64,000 bases of DNA. It comes from Vandiemenella viatica (taxonomy: Eukaryota > Arthropoda > Insecta > Orthoptera > Morabidae). Each line of letters begins with the position of its first letter. The stretch's first letter is position 1. A program made the position numbers and the translations under genes. Below the pieces are notes generated by a model. That model did no database searches. It was not told the origin of the DNA and worked only from the letters and a program-made list of their open reading frames with translations. The stretch is from NCBI GenBank assembly GCA_031002005.1, contig CM061920.1, positions 49,826,610 to 49,890,609 of the forward strand. Reading direction: 5' to 3'. Of the stretch, positions 1-10,887 are shown one piece after another.

Positions 1-168
1 AAAATTAAAATTTGTAAATCAGAAAAGTAATTTGGGGAGGAATTTAATTTTGCAATTATAAAGATAATTTTTAAAAAAATGAAAAAATAAAAATGGGTAA
101 TTAGATGACTAGGGTGCCACCAGTGTGTTAGCTCCATCGCAATTAAAAATTAATAATAATTGGAGCGA
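1..168 (+). mobile_element. 3' tail of a non-LTR retrotransposon (LINE-1fam)
   Basis: This AT-rich stretch matches, base for base over long runs, the 3' untranslated tail seen in opposite orientation near 43610-43720. The shared landmarks are a block with 'ttagatgactagg', a 'gccacc...gctccat' motif and a terminal run built from AATTA-like units. The same tail closes every copy of this LINE family in the window. Only the non-coding 3' end is present, which fits 5' truncation during reverse transcription, or the copy may continue past the window edge. Confidence 0.75.
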
Positions 169-526
169 GCCCTTATACTACGAGACGATTTGTACACTGT
201 TTGAAAAAACTGCTGCATCTGTAGATGTGTAACAGAACATACTAATTCAAAGTCAATTCCAGATGTGCCAACAATCATTATTTTTGTAAAAAAAATTTTT
301 TAAAAAAATAATTTTTATTCTTTCATGTTGACTAGGAGAGTTCTTCAGTGTGGAAATTGCTATCGTAGAACGAACAAGCCTGGTAAATAGTACGTCACCT
401 CTGGTTTCTTGCCTAAAGCAATTCTGCCTGGTGGGCCTCCATTTAAGAGAAATTGGGGATTAAAAAGTGTAAGAATTGTGTCTAATTGACTTAACTTTGT
501 GTGGAAGACCGTTCGTTAAGAACATT
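169..526. other. AT-rich spacer, nothing recognised
   Basis: No open frame of useful length, no clear repeat and no RNA gene is visible here. Confidence 0.6.
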
Positions 527-594
527 GGTTTAGCTGTCTTAAGGTGGTGTGTTCCTGATCGGAGTTCCTATGTTCGATCCCACGACCCGAAGAA
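527..594 (+). repeat. tRNA-like SINE head with oligo-T tail
   Basis: An A-box-like sequence (TAGCTGTCTTAAGGTG) is followed about 40 nt later by a B-box-like GTTCGATCCC, then an oligo-T run at 595-606. This is the layout of a tRNA-derived SINE promoter with a pol III terminator. The B-box block recurs at 654-690, again followed by T-rich sequence, so the 3' half is tandemly duplicated. No acceptor stem can be folded, so it is not a functional tRNA. Confidence 0.45.
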
Positions 595-697
595 TTTTTT
601 TTTTTTCTTCTGTTTGTATTTTGTTTATTGTTATTCTATCTTGTAGCATTACAACCTATGTTCGATCCCATGACCCGGGAAATAATTTTTTTCCTGT

Positions 698-1429
698 TGT
701 AACGCTTTTAGCGTCTCTTATCGTTGATTTGATTGTAATTATAATTATGAATAACTCAATTCTTTAGATCCAAAATATATCGTTTATTTTATATCTTCGG
801 ATCTACTAGGAATTACAATGGAATTGGTTATTCTCAGAAGATGCAGGTTCGTTTTTAGGCAATGTTTTACTCGAGCATTCAATCTACTCTGATAACTATC
901 ATCTGACAAGTCCTAATCTCCATAGCAACTTACAACTCATTGCTTTTTCTCTCTCATATGCCTCCTCTAGTTTATCATGGCTTTACTTAAAAAGACATTT
1001 ATAAACTTCTAAGAATAACCTTGCATATCAATCTTCTGAGATCCCCATCTCTCTTATTCCTAGTAGAATTGTTTACAACACATTCTCTTCTTAATACTAA
1101 TTAAATAATGGAATGAACCAAAAAACATGTCTGAATATTCACACAAATTCAAGTCCTGTCATGGTCGCCATGTAACGCTTTTAGTGTCTCTTATCGTTGA
1201 TTTGATTGTAATTATAATTATGAATAACTCAATTCTTTAGATCCAAAATGTATCGTTTATTTTATATCTTCGGATCTACTAGGAATTACAATGGAATTGG
1301 TTATTCTCAGAAGATGCAGGTTCATTTTTAGGCAATGTTTTACTCGAGCATTCAATCTACTCTGATAACTATCATCTCACAAGTCCTAATCTCCATAGCA
1401 ACTTACAACTCATTGCTTTTTCTCTCTAA
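698..1429 (-). mobile_element. Miniature LTR retrotransposon (TRIM-like)
   Basis: Two direct repeats of exactly 259 bp (698-956 and 1171-1429) flank only 214 bp. Read on the minus strand, the repeats begin TGAGAGAG (first copy mutated to TTAGAGAG) and end CGTTACA. The 5' repeat is immediately followed by TGGCGACCATGACAGGAC (1170 downwards), a typical tRNA primer-binding site beginning TGG. A purine-rich stretch (rc of 957-970) precedes the 3' repeat. The internal region has no ORF, so any movement would depend on proteins from other elements. No clean target duplication was found (CTGT on one side, GAGT on the other), so the ends may have been rearranged. A short sequence near 608-655 recurs near 1505-1556, outside both repeats. 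Confidence 0.7.
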
Positions 1430-1861
1430 GAGTATATATATTATTAGTTTTTTATCTACTCTCAGAGATCAAAAATATAATTTTCTTATGCAATTATTTC
1501 TGTTCTGTCACACTGTTTGTATTTTTTTTAATTGCTATTCGATCTTGTAGCTTTACAAATTTGTTTTAAACAAATTGTCCAAATTATTTATTTTCATTTG
1601 GATGATGTAAATCATAAAAACATTTGATACAAAAATTACATGCACACCAGGAACATTTTATAAAGGATATCCTTCCACGGCCACATACAGTATTTATTAT
1701 TAATGTAGGAAAGCAGATTTCATTAGCATTTGTAAATTCATTATTTAAATTCAAAATTTGTTATTAATACTGATCAAATTGGATGTGCTAATGAATGTGA
1801 TTATAATCGCAGCTCTGGAATTCAAAGGCATGAAGACTGTGCTCGTGCTCATTCATACACA
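1430..1861. other. AT-rich spacer
   Basis: It contains the second copy of a roughly 50-bp sequence also found at 608-655 and otherwise nothing recognisable. A weak continuation of a broken ORF may lie at 1740-1861, upstream of the helicase relic. Confidence 0.4.
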
Positions 1862-2272
1862 ATGCAGAATGGTTTGACACTATCTGAAGGATTGCTACCA
1901 CACATATTCCTTTGTGCTCAGGTACCAGTCAACCAGTTTGGTTCAAGGATACACGAAGAAATTTGGCACTTGGAGCTGGAGAATGGAAACATTACTGTGA
2001 CCTATTCACAATCGGAAAAGCTGATGAGAGAAATGTATAAAAAAAATTTGGAACTGGTCACTAAACCATATGTCATAAATTTTTGCTCTTGGTTGATTCG
2101 TGGAGTGGTCACGTTGATACAGTGGTTTATGATCAAGTCTTCTCAAATGAAGATGGAAATGTTATTTGCACACTAAAAGTGATACCACCCAAATGTACGC
2201 ATTAATGTCAGCCATGTGATGTGAATTTCTATCATCAGGAAAAAATACTAATAAATAAAAAGGCTTCATAAC

Positions 2273-3361
2273 GTGCCCGAACTGTTGCAAGATAATCTGA
2301 AATATCTTTTCATGAAGATGCTGTTATTCACCACCTTTTGCCTGTTTTTTTTTTTAATTGGTAAAATATGCCTGACGTGGTTCAAAATTAATGAAGGAAA
2401 GGTCGAAGTTTGCAAATGTTTTGTTCAATGGAAAGCTGGATCTGGAAAAAGTACATTGATTGATTATTTTACTATTCGATTGAATCAAACATTGGGACCA
2501 TCTTCTTATCTATTGCTTGTGCCAACTAGTGCTGCTGCTGTCAGTGCAAATGGTTCAGCAATACATTCCAAACTTTTAATAGGAGTAAATAAAATTTTTA
2601 GAGAATTCAGTTTACATTCACTTGCTCAATTTCAAGACAAAATTCATGAGAGTAACTTTCAGTTCATAGATGAAATTAGTATGATTGGATGCACAGTTAA
2701 CACCTGTTCCATTACAAGAACGTTAAGTTTTTCAACGATGTTATCAGACTATTTGCAGCAAATAAAGATGTAAAAGAATTTAATCATTAAAAATTTAAAG
2801 AATTGTGCCAAACTGTTGCCTATATTCCAGCTGTTCATAATTATTCTGCAAGAAAATCAGCAAGTGCTGAATTATTAGATGGACTGGAACCATTTATAAC
2901 TTTGTCTATTGGATCTAAATTTATGTTACGCTCTAATTTATTAGTCGCAAAAGGATTAGTAAATGGAGCTTGAGGTTTATGTTCAGGATACTATTACTGA
3001 AGAAAATCTAAGTCCGCCTGATCAAATGCCATGAGTGATAATGGTTCATTTTGAAAATTATTTTCATTTAACTTATCAAAATAGTGGTTGTGTTTCAATT
3101 CCACCCACAACTAAATTTTGTAAAAGAAAGAATATCACTTGTTCAAGAAAACAATTTCCATTACAATTAGCTTTTGCAATAACAATTCATAAAGCTCAAG
3201 GTTTAACATTGGATAAATTTTTTGTAGATAATGGAGACAAAGAAACTTCTGTAGGTTTAACATATGCTGCATTATGGAGAGTAGAAACTTTAGAAAGCCT
3301 AGCATTAGTAGAAGATTTTCTTATGACAGAATTAGCAATATTAAAAACTCAAGTATGTTAA
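2273..3361 (+). pseudogene. PIF1/Helitron-type DNA helicase relic
   Basis: At least three frame-broken segments carry superfamily-1B helicase motifs in the correct order. A Walker A sequence KAGSGKST lies near 2430-2455. A Walker B sequence FQFIDEISM lies near 2660-2690. The segment 2800-2970 is a middle portion with stops. A C-terminal block near 3165-3290 contains LAFAITIHKAQGLTLDK and GLTYAALWRV, the motif V/VI region of PIF1 helicases. In animals such a domain occurs in cellular PIF1 and at the C-terminus of Helitron Rep-helicase proteins. The AT-rich, intron-free, decayed context favours a Helitron relic, but no Rep HUH motif and no Helitron ends were seen. An open segment upstream (1862-2176) may be part of the same protein but is not recognisable. 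Confidence 0.6.
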
Positions 3362-6300
3362 AAATGTAGAAAACAGGAAGAAACTTGAATGATAAATTTT
3401 CTATCTGATTAAAACCAAATTAAATAAATTGATTTTTTTTTAAGTATTTAAAGATTGTGTCTTATTTTTTGTCAACAAACCACAGTTTTTTAAGTTTAAA
3501 TTATTATTTATTAATTTCTTTAGTAGTATATAATATTTCTTATAATAAAACTGTGTGAGCCACCACAAAGTCGTGCTTTTCGTTAGTTTTATACCCACAT
3601 AGGGACTAAAAACAGCAGCAGTTAGATTTTAAATAAATACTTGGAGAATTATTCAAGTTAGAAAACTTTTTGGACATAACTGCTGATATCAGATGAATAA
3701 TGCAAAGCATTCTCCATCACTTGGACTTTGATCCATGTTCATCAAACAGATTGCAGGTTAACTTCTGAAGAAAACAGTAGACACTCAATATTCATTCCAG
3801 TTAAAAATAGTCTCAAAATGTCCAAAAAGTTATGAAATGATCATAATCAATTTTGAGATATCCATTCAAACCACTGACTTTAACAACGTTCAGCATTAAG
3901 ATATTCAAACATGCCTGCTAATCATCCTATTTCTGGCCAGAGTAGCCTCTGCCAACATGTTAACATCTTCAAAATCACAACTGCCATGTGTACTTCCAAT
4001 GCTGTCTAACTAGTAACCAAGCAAGGTCATCAGTGTCACTCTTCTTGTAGTCTTGTGCCAAACTTGATTAAATCTTGCTTTTTCCATCCTGAATTGTTTT
4101 AGAACATTATATGTTACGTCTCCATATCTGCCCATGAACCTAGTGTAAATCCCTAACTGTTCCCTAAATCTTTCCCAGTCTCCAAAACACAGATCTCAAT
4201 ATTTTAAACATTTTACCTTCTTATGATTTTCCCAAAACATTCCTTAGTTTCTATGTTATTATTAATCAAAACTCATGTATACAAAATGCAAGCTTCCCCT
4301 TTAAATTTTATATCTTCAAATTTATTATAGGAAGATTCTTTATTTCTTCCACTGTATGCTAGTATCATATATTCCCTTGAACAAAACTGTCATCATAAAT
4401 TACTAATCCTAACCATTTACTATGTATTAACTCATCTCCAAGGCCATATTGAAAAAAAATCCTTTGAAATTATATTTTGAAATGGAAGCAACACCATTCT
4501 TATTATTTAAAAATGCCACTTTTTTCCTTGGTACCTATTCCCCTTGGAAATACTTTCTATTTAAAAAGGTCATCTTTTTCTATTTCCATTATACCACAGA
4601 ATTTGAAATTGAAAATTTGGATTTTCACTTTTAAATCTTTTCGCCTGCATCAAGTTGTTATGATATTATTAACACATGTGTAATCCCATTTTTTTATGTA
4701 CTAGCCTCTAAACTTGTCAAAAATGATGGGTGAAAGGAATATTTTGGCAATTCATTTCTTTGCAGTTGCCTAAATAGATAGAACTGTTGTTATGTAAGCC
4801 TCATAACCTTATTTTGTAATTTGTACACATTTCAGTTGTAGTTTATACAACGATTCAGATGGAACTTCCACTGAATTAATGATGTCAGAATTAGGAAACC
4901 ATTGATACTAAAAATAAATTAGGAATCCCAAAATCTTATGCTATAGAGTGTGATATTGGTTTTATTCCTGATCTCATTCAGCACGATAAATACAGAACTC
5001 CTTCCATTCATAAGAAATAATAACTTCAGTAACTCGGCACTAATGAAAGCAACTTGAATTATTTATAAAACTAAATTATCTGTGAATTAATCTGTAAAAA
5101 AAGTGTCAGTTGTCATTCTGGTGCTGTCTGCATTTCAACAGAACCACAACTTCTACTAATATTGCTGTTCAAAAGTCCTAGCTTCTATTACCTGTGTATG
5201 AATACATTCATTCTATTGCGATCTAAATTTGACCCAATGGAAATATTTACATGTGTCTCATACAGTGACATCAGTAATAAAAGCAACTAATAATTAATAT
5301 TTTAATTTAAATGCAGTACATACTTTTATTTCAGTGTTTAGGCAAATCATGTCTTAGTATATTATAACAGTATCTATATTGAACATGAATATCTTGTAAA
5401 CCCATCAAAAATGATGTGTTTAATGCAGGATTTTACCAATTCATTTATTCACTAAGTACAATTTTCATCAAATAACACTCATAATCTTGAAAATGATGTA
5501 ATGTAGATATTTTTTAGCTTAATGAAACAACAGTATCGATGTACAGAGTATTCAAAAAATCTACATTGAACAAATTTTAACTAAGAATAAGCAACTAATA
5601 ATTCATGTCAATTTTTAAAAAATACAGACTTTTCTTTTAGTGTGTTGGTAGCTCGTTTACTCATGGATGCTTAGCTATCTTAAACAGTTATTAAATAACG
5701 TGCATAACCTCAAACAACATCTCTGGTTGTTGTTGGTTGGGCAGTAGAGGTTGGATGCGTTACATCAGAATGTGACAGACATCGCTACACGTGACTGAGA
5801 CTGGCATTTTATAGATACAGATACTTTCCTTATTTAAACTCTTTATTTATAAGATATGTCCAATTTTATATTCAAGCTTTAGAATTAAAAGTCCTGTGAT
5901 TATTAAAAATCCGATTTTTTCCATTAAAGCATTAAATGTTAAAATCTTGTATTTACCCTTACCCTTAGAAGCTGTGATATTGTTTATCAACAAACGAAAT
6001 TCAGTTTTATATTCCACGACTCAATACTACATTGATTTTCTATCGATGTGTAAAACAGTGAAACCATAATAAGTGATCTAAGAGAGCAGAGAGATGGCAT
6101 CAGCAGTGCCCTCTTCTGTATGACCTCTCAGGTTAGTGTTAAGCCATGCTCCGTTGATGCAGTGCTGTCAAAAAAAGTGGAAACATGGAAGGAAGTACCG
6201 GTACGCCTCGTCAATGTCAAAGGGCGCAATAATAATAATTGGTATGTGTGGTTGCAACTAAGGACTCAGTGGGTAGCATGGTTATAAAGTGCAAACCTTG

Positions 6301-6929
6301 TTCAAACATTTTATTACAAGAATCATGGTCAACGATTAAACTTATACAGAATATCACAAATAATATAATACAATATAATACATAAGAAAGCTTCGATCTT
6401 GCAGATTATGATCTTAATAAATCCTGTACCAATACAAATATATGTTAATGCAATGACAACCTTGTTAAGCCATGAGAATATCCCTAATCACAATATCTCC
6501 ACTTGTATTAAACATGCAAACAGAAAATCCTTACGTGCTTGGAAACGTAATATAAGAGGGCAGGCTCTTACCAATTTACCATCATATAACAAATTTACAG
6601 CTAGTACCAAACACAAATTTGTACACAGGAGGCAAAATACAGCAATTATTTTAAACAAATAGGAATCAGTTTACCTTAGCGTCCTTCAGTTTAACCTTAA
6701 GAATCAAGTTCTTACCAAAAGGTTCTAACACACTATAGTGTGTACACGCCGGCGCATAAGTCGTTACCACCCACACACACTGATAAGGTAGCGGGAATGA
6801 TTAGCACCACATATCGGGGAATTTTTTCCATTCCCATAATAAAATTACTAAGCACAATTAACAAGAATGCAGTAAGCGACACACTTTGTAGTCGGGATCA
6901 TCAGGTATACTACCTCAAATACCCGACAG
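3362..6929. other. Long AT-rich region without recognisable genes
   Basis: All open frames here are short and low-complexity. I found no repeat shared with other parts of the window and no RNA gene. Confidence 0.55.
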
Positions 6930-7295
6930 TGCTAGAAAATGGCAATTCGTCACCGCCAGCCCCACCCGCTGCCGTGCTTCCCAATCAGCGGAAAACCGCT
7001 CGCGAACATAGAGCGCAGCGGAGGAATTCCCTCGATTAATGCGAGCGTGGAACGGTCTCGGTTGGGTTACAAATCCACATCATGTGGTACTTCCAGGTCC
7101 TCGCTTATACCAGCAGACCTCTAACACTGCAGTCAATTAGGGAAAATATTAGACCCAACGAACCAATCCGCTGCTGCCGACCGACTGACTTCCCGGTTTC
7201 GTGTCCCCGAAAATCAACTCCATCAGCCGGTAGAGGGCACCACCAGAGCCACAGTGCGCTCTCACGGGCGAAACTAGCAACCACTGTATCAGAGA
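6930..7295. promoter_or_regulatory. GC-rich, CpG-containing island
   Basis: About 365 bp stand out sharply from the AT-rich surroundings: high G+C, many CG dinucleotides and several short overlapping ORFs with no recognisable product. It lies about 2.7 kb beyond the 3' end of the ATPSCKMT-like gene. It could be a promoter or first exon of an unseen gene, or a GC-rich piece of a transposable element. The flanking segment 6700-6930 has little structure. Nothing in the sequence decides between these. Confidence 0.3.
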
Positions 7296-7309
7296 AATTT
7301 TAGAACTTT

Positions 7310-7628
7310 AGGTACTGCCCCTCCTGCACGCAACTCCACATAACATATTTCAGCAGGACAATGCCCAGCCACGTGTGGCGAGGGACGTGCAAGCCTACTT
7401 TGAAGAATAACAGGTACCACCATGTGTGGTGAGTGGGTGGGAACACAATGTTTTCACATTTGGGAGGATGCGGGTTTGTATCCCTGTATGGCTTTTCCAT
7501 CATGGTTTTCCCAAATCACTCCCGACGAATGACAGGATGGTTCCTTCAAAAGGCCATGGCAGAATTCTTTCTCATTCCTTGCTCCTATTCCTTTCCCACT
7601 ACTAATGACCTCAAAAAGGCTTTACCCC

Positions 7629-7662
<34 letters not shown>

Positions 7663-7890
7663 AACACCACTGCTTCCCTCACCTGCATGTTTGTCTGACA
7701 TGTCACTGATCTAACATATCGGGTTTATGGTCAGTCGGCAACTTGTCGTTCTGGTCCTCCTGCAACCACTGTCAATGCTTCCCCAGCAGCATATCCAGGC
7801 TCTCTCTGATTTCATACCACAATGTCTAGAGGCTCACCATCCTGAATTCTCATGGTCAAAGGGCATGTATAGTTGCGTTGTCGCAAGGCG
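7310..7890 (+). pseudogene. Tc1-like transposase relic, split by a SINE
   Basis: The segment 7320-7415 translates to a peptide containing HIFQQDNAQPRVARDVQAYF, the block around the second catalytic Asp of Tc1-like (DDE) transposases. After the SINE (7425-7657), the reading resumes with a PLLPSPACLSDMS-like stretch equivalent to the PWPARSPDMSPIE block. It continues to PQQHIQALSDFIPQCLEAHHP near the C-terminus (to about 7845). Several frameshifts are needed to follow it. No N-terminal half or inverted repeats were identified. Confidence 0.65.
7425..7657 (+). repeat. SINE, family A
   Basis: This is one of six copies of a tRNA-derived SINE in the window. The body shows 'ccttcaaaaggccatgg', then a stretch resembling 'cattccttgctcc', and ends in a long poly(A) at 7628-7656. 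It lies inside the coding sequence of a Tc1-like transposase, so it is younger than that element. Confidence 0.8.
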
Positions 7891-7949
7891 CAATACAGAT
7901 GACAACAATCAAGAAACAAGGAATCTTATAATGTACTATGGCACATGAC

Positions 7950-8255
7950 AATGCTTCTCGAAGGCTTGAGATTTCCTGAACAATTATTTTTCATTTCTTA
8001 AACAATTAATCCTATCGAAAATACTCCGTTAAGCTATGTAAACTATAAGAATCCCTCTCAATCATGAAATGAACATGAATCATTAACAATTTATATTCAA
8101 ACCTTTAATACTGAAATATTTTAATCCCTACTACCATGAATGTGTTTCTAAAGACACTGAATTATATAAAATACAAAAATATTTTAACCTAACCCAGAAT
8201 GATTCCAAAACATGTTAAACTTAATGATTAAAGAAACTAACTTAGTTTACAACCC
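7950..8255. other. AT-rich spacer, nothing recognised
   Basis: There is no ORF, shared repeat or RNA feature. Confidence 0.5.
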
Positions 8256-8257
8256 GA

Positions 8258-8498
8258 AGGTTGGTTGGATCCTCGTGAAAAAGGCATACTAAGCCATTGT
8301 GTTAAGAGGTAGGACAGCCAGTTCCTTTCCTCTGGGACCTACAGTTTATTGTGGACTCTAATACAAGGAATGTCCTGGTGTTGCTCATATGATCCAACTC
8401 AGCTCTTAAAAATTCCTTCCCCCACTGGGTTTCGAACCTGGGACCAGAGGCACAAACTTTTGAAAGCAAGCACCATGACTCCAACCAGACAACTCACT
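8258..8498 (-). repeat. tRNA-derived SINE, possible family B member
   Basis: Read on the minus strand, an A-box-like TTGTCTGGTTGGAGTCATG near 8495 is followed by a B box GGTTCGAAACCC near 8430. The tail has a segment with 'aaactgtaggtcc' that resembles the central part of the SINEs at 28750 and 53654. Confidence 0.55.
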
Positions 8499-8717
8499 TA
8501 TTATACATATGCAAATCCATTTTTAGTGACTTTTCCATGAATAAAGCCCTAAATCAACAAATTACTGACTCGTCATAGTGTAATACTAGTTGTTTGAGTA
8601 TTGTCATGTTCCTAATATGTGGTTTTTCCTTGTAATCACGTCTACTTTTTGGTGTTTCAATTTTCAAAAACAGTAATGTTATCCCCAATTTCTTGGGTTA
8701 AGTGACTTCTTGTACTC

Positions 8718-9516
8718 ACTTGGGAACCATCAGACCTGTTCAAAACGGATTTTGATCCCCTGAGTATATGTTGAAGGGTATTTACTCCATATGTCTGTGT
8801 TACAATTATTTCTTCAAAATGAGCTCTGGGAACCGAGAAATTAACGCGGAAACATATGTGAATATCTTTTAAATATTATAATTTTAGTAAACTGCTTAAA
8901 AGTTTCAGCTTGGTGTATGCGGTAAGGCGCTCAATTCCCATTTTGCGAACCCGGGTTCAAATCCCCATACTGCCAAATATTTTTATTTCTTTTTTCATAT
9001 GCAGTAATCATTGAGCATTGATTTTATTTCATTTAAAATTCATTTACGAATTTTTATTATCCGAAATAACTTTTAAAACAAAATATTACAGAACATACAG
9101 TCGCCACTTTTTTTTTTTTTTTTTTAGAAAATCATTATTTCATTGTTTATTGTTGATAAGTTTATTGTTTATGTGTTTTTTTTTAATGAAATAGGTATAT
9201 TTCATGTTCATCGTTTCTATACTTGTATCTCTACAATTAATATCGTAAAGTAAATTTATTACAGCCATAAGGTCGGGGTTTTTTCCTCCCTACCACAGTT
9301 ATACTTACCGCATACACCAAGCTGAAACTTTTAAGCAGTTTACTAAAATTATAATATTTAAAAGATATTCACATATGTTTCCGCGTTAATTTCTCGGTAC
9401 CCATGGCTCATTTTGAAGAAATAATTGTAACACAGACATATGGAGTAAATACCCCTCAACATATACTCGGGGGATCAAAATCCGTTCTGAACAGGTCTGA
9501 TGGTCTCCCAAGTCAG
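8718..9516. mobile_element. Foldback/MITE-like element with about 210-bp inverted arms
   Basis: The arm 8718-8926 is a near-identical inverted copy of 9304-9516. The central loop of about 380 bp is AT-rich and holds a 20-nt T run and no ORF, so the element is non-autonomous. The left arm runs into a tRNA-like sequence (8909-8976), and the right arm ends within the copy of its A box. Target duplications and superfamily could not be fixed; the arms begin near a shared CTTGGGA..CCATCAGACC sequence. Confidence 0.75.
8909..8976 (+). repeat. tRNA-like sequence at the arm/loop border of the foldback element
   Basis: TGGTGTATGCGGTAAGGCG resembles a pol III A box. It is followed about 35 nt later by GGGTTCAAATCCCC, a good B box with a T-arm-like stem. 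The left arm of the foldback element ends inside the A box, so the right arm carries only an inverted A-box copy. No complete acceptor stem can be folded. Confidence 0.5.
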
Positions 9517-9943
9517 TATTACAATTTGCTGCATAGGAGCAAAGCAATTAATGAATCCATTTGGATGAAAAGCCTTGTGGGGTACTAAGAGAAATGTTTT
9601 AAGATGTCTATAGTTATAGTCCTTATACATTCTGTATGAAAAATCTGAATAATATTGTGTGGGTTATAGAAATTTGGTAATCATATTCATAGAAACATGA
9701 GGGCATCTTCTAATTCTAAATGCTAACTTTTCCACTGAGCCAATGCATTATTAACATGTTAAAGGAACTAAAATAGGAGGCCAGTAATAAAAAATTTATT
9801 AAATCAGTAAAAACATGGTTTAATATGACTAGAGTACTTTATGAAACATTTCCACTGTGACTAAAAGAATTTCTAAGATACAGCATTGTAACAACCACAT
9901 AACAATTTTTTTTATTTTTTATTTGTTTACATCAAATATTGCC
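9517..9943. other. 3' flank of the ATPSCKMT-like gene
   Basis: It contains the short 3' UTR with candidate poly(A) signals at 9911-9925 (minus strand). The rest, between the gene and the foldback element, has no recognisable feature. Confidence 0.5.
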
Positions 9944-10129
9944 TTATTTTTGTATGTGACAAGTTGGATACACCTTTGCATTAGTGTCGTCTACCTTGTA
10001 GAGCCACGCTGTGTCTATTCCAGTACCCAGAGAAGCAATGGGCATCCATGAAGGAAAAGGGAAGCGGCAAGCAATTACTCTGGCATTTTTTGACAATTCT
10101 TGATCCAGCTTCTTTTCCAGCTCTGCCAT
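9944..10129 (-). CDS. ATPSCKMT: ATPSCKMT-like protein lysine methyltransferase, last exon
   Basis: This terminal exon encodes 61 residues followed by a stop at 9944-9946. It begins directly after a good acceptor (tctcag, 10130-10135 on the minus strand) with MAELEKKLDQEL and continues with ARVIACRFPFPSW and GIDTAWLY. These closely follow the C-terminal part of FAM173B/ATPSCKMT, the enzyme that trimethylates a lysine of the mitochondrial ATP synthase c subunit. The phase matches the exon at 35272-35460, giving a junction ...GVDEM/MAELEKK... equivalent to GVPQM/MLQLEKK in the vertebrate protein as I recall it. TTTATT motifs at 9911-9925 read as AATAAA on the minus strand and are likely poly(A) signals. 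The exon is clean of stops and frameshifts, unlike the elements around it. The preceding intron is about 25 kb. Confidence 0.88.
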   Translation of the reverse strand: MAELEKKLDQELSKNARVIACRFPFPSWMPIASLGTGIDTAWLYKVDDTNAKVYPTCHIQK

Positions 10130-10251
10130 CTGAGACAATTGAGAACTGATCATCTACACAAAGGTTTTCAAATGGTACATGTTAATATTGAAACAAACTG
10201 CAGGAAAATATGCGTGAAAAAAAAAATTTCCTTCATAATTTTTAAGGTATG

Positions 10252-10439
10252 TCTGCAGGCACCTGCAGTCAACACAGCTACATAAATGATGCCCCTTTTT
10301 CATTTTATTTTGATTAATTTCTTTCCTGCAATCAAAATTTAGACTGATTATTGTTGTTGCCCCCCCCCCCTCCTTTTTTCACTATGATTTGTCAAAACCA
10401 TTATTTATGTGGCTGTGTTCACCACAGGTGCCTGCACGA
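10252..10439. mobile_element. Short MITE-like hairpin element
   Basis: Imperfect terminal inverted repeats of about 40 bp lie at 10252-10292 and 10400-10439. The outer part of each arm reads GCAGGCACCTG and the inner part AACACAGC.ACATAAAT. The element is about 190 bp long, has no ORF, and contains a C-rich run at 10361-10372. It lies in the last intron of the ATPSCKMT-like gene. Confidence 0.6.
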
Positions 10440-10658
10440 GGTCATTTGCATGTTTCTATTGTCTTGAAAATTGTCATAACTAGAAGTATTGTTTCTGTGG
10501 ATTAATTTTTGCTGTTGCTGCACTTCCTTCCTTTAACTTTGGTTAACAGTGGTTAATTTTTATATTTCTTCTCCATGTAAATTGAAATTCAATGAAATCA
10601 TGAAAGAACTGAGGAATATAAAAAGGCATATAGGGCTGGAGTGGATAATATTACTACA

Positions 10659-10747
10659 TCAGACCCGAAGATGGCGACGGAGTTGGTCGCCGAAAGCTCG
10701 TCGTTTACAAACGCTATCCGGCAGCAAACCTGTGAAGATTTCATTGC
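10659..10747 (+). ncRNA. Mobile 89-bp module with hammerhead-ribozyme-like core
   Basis: The module is flanked by a perfect 12-bp duplication (AATATTACTACA at 10647-10658 and 10748-10759). Removing it and one duplicate restores the LINE reading frame, so it is a genuine insertion. Its core reads CCGAAGA (10665-10671), then a perfect 6-bp stem GGCGAC/GTCGCC (10673-10678/10686-10691), then GAAA (10692-10695), then GTC (10100 block: 10700-10702). The sequences AGAC and GTTT can pair around it as stem I. This matches the hammerhead order CUGANGA, stem II, GAAA, cleavage triplet. Departures are C for U at position 4, one extra base before stem II and a minimal stem III. Related copies lie at 38066-38229. 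Penelope-like retroelements are known to carry minimal hammerheads; the link here is inference. Confidence 0.5.
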
Positions 10748-10887
10748 AATATTACTACAGATGTATTTAAGATAGCACAAGGTGACATTGCACCTTATCT
10801 TGAACCTTTATTCAAATTGAGTCAGGAAACTTGTTGCTTACCAGATGACTGGAAATGTATGATTGTAGTACCAGTCCATAAAAGGGG

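Noticed and set aside
6399..7039. Frames of 87 and 99 codons near the GC-rich island
   Set aside because: Low similarity to any known domain and no splice or promoter evidence; listed only as part of the region description.
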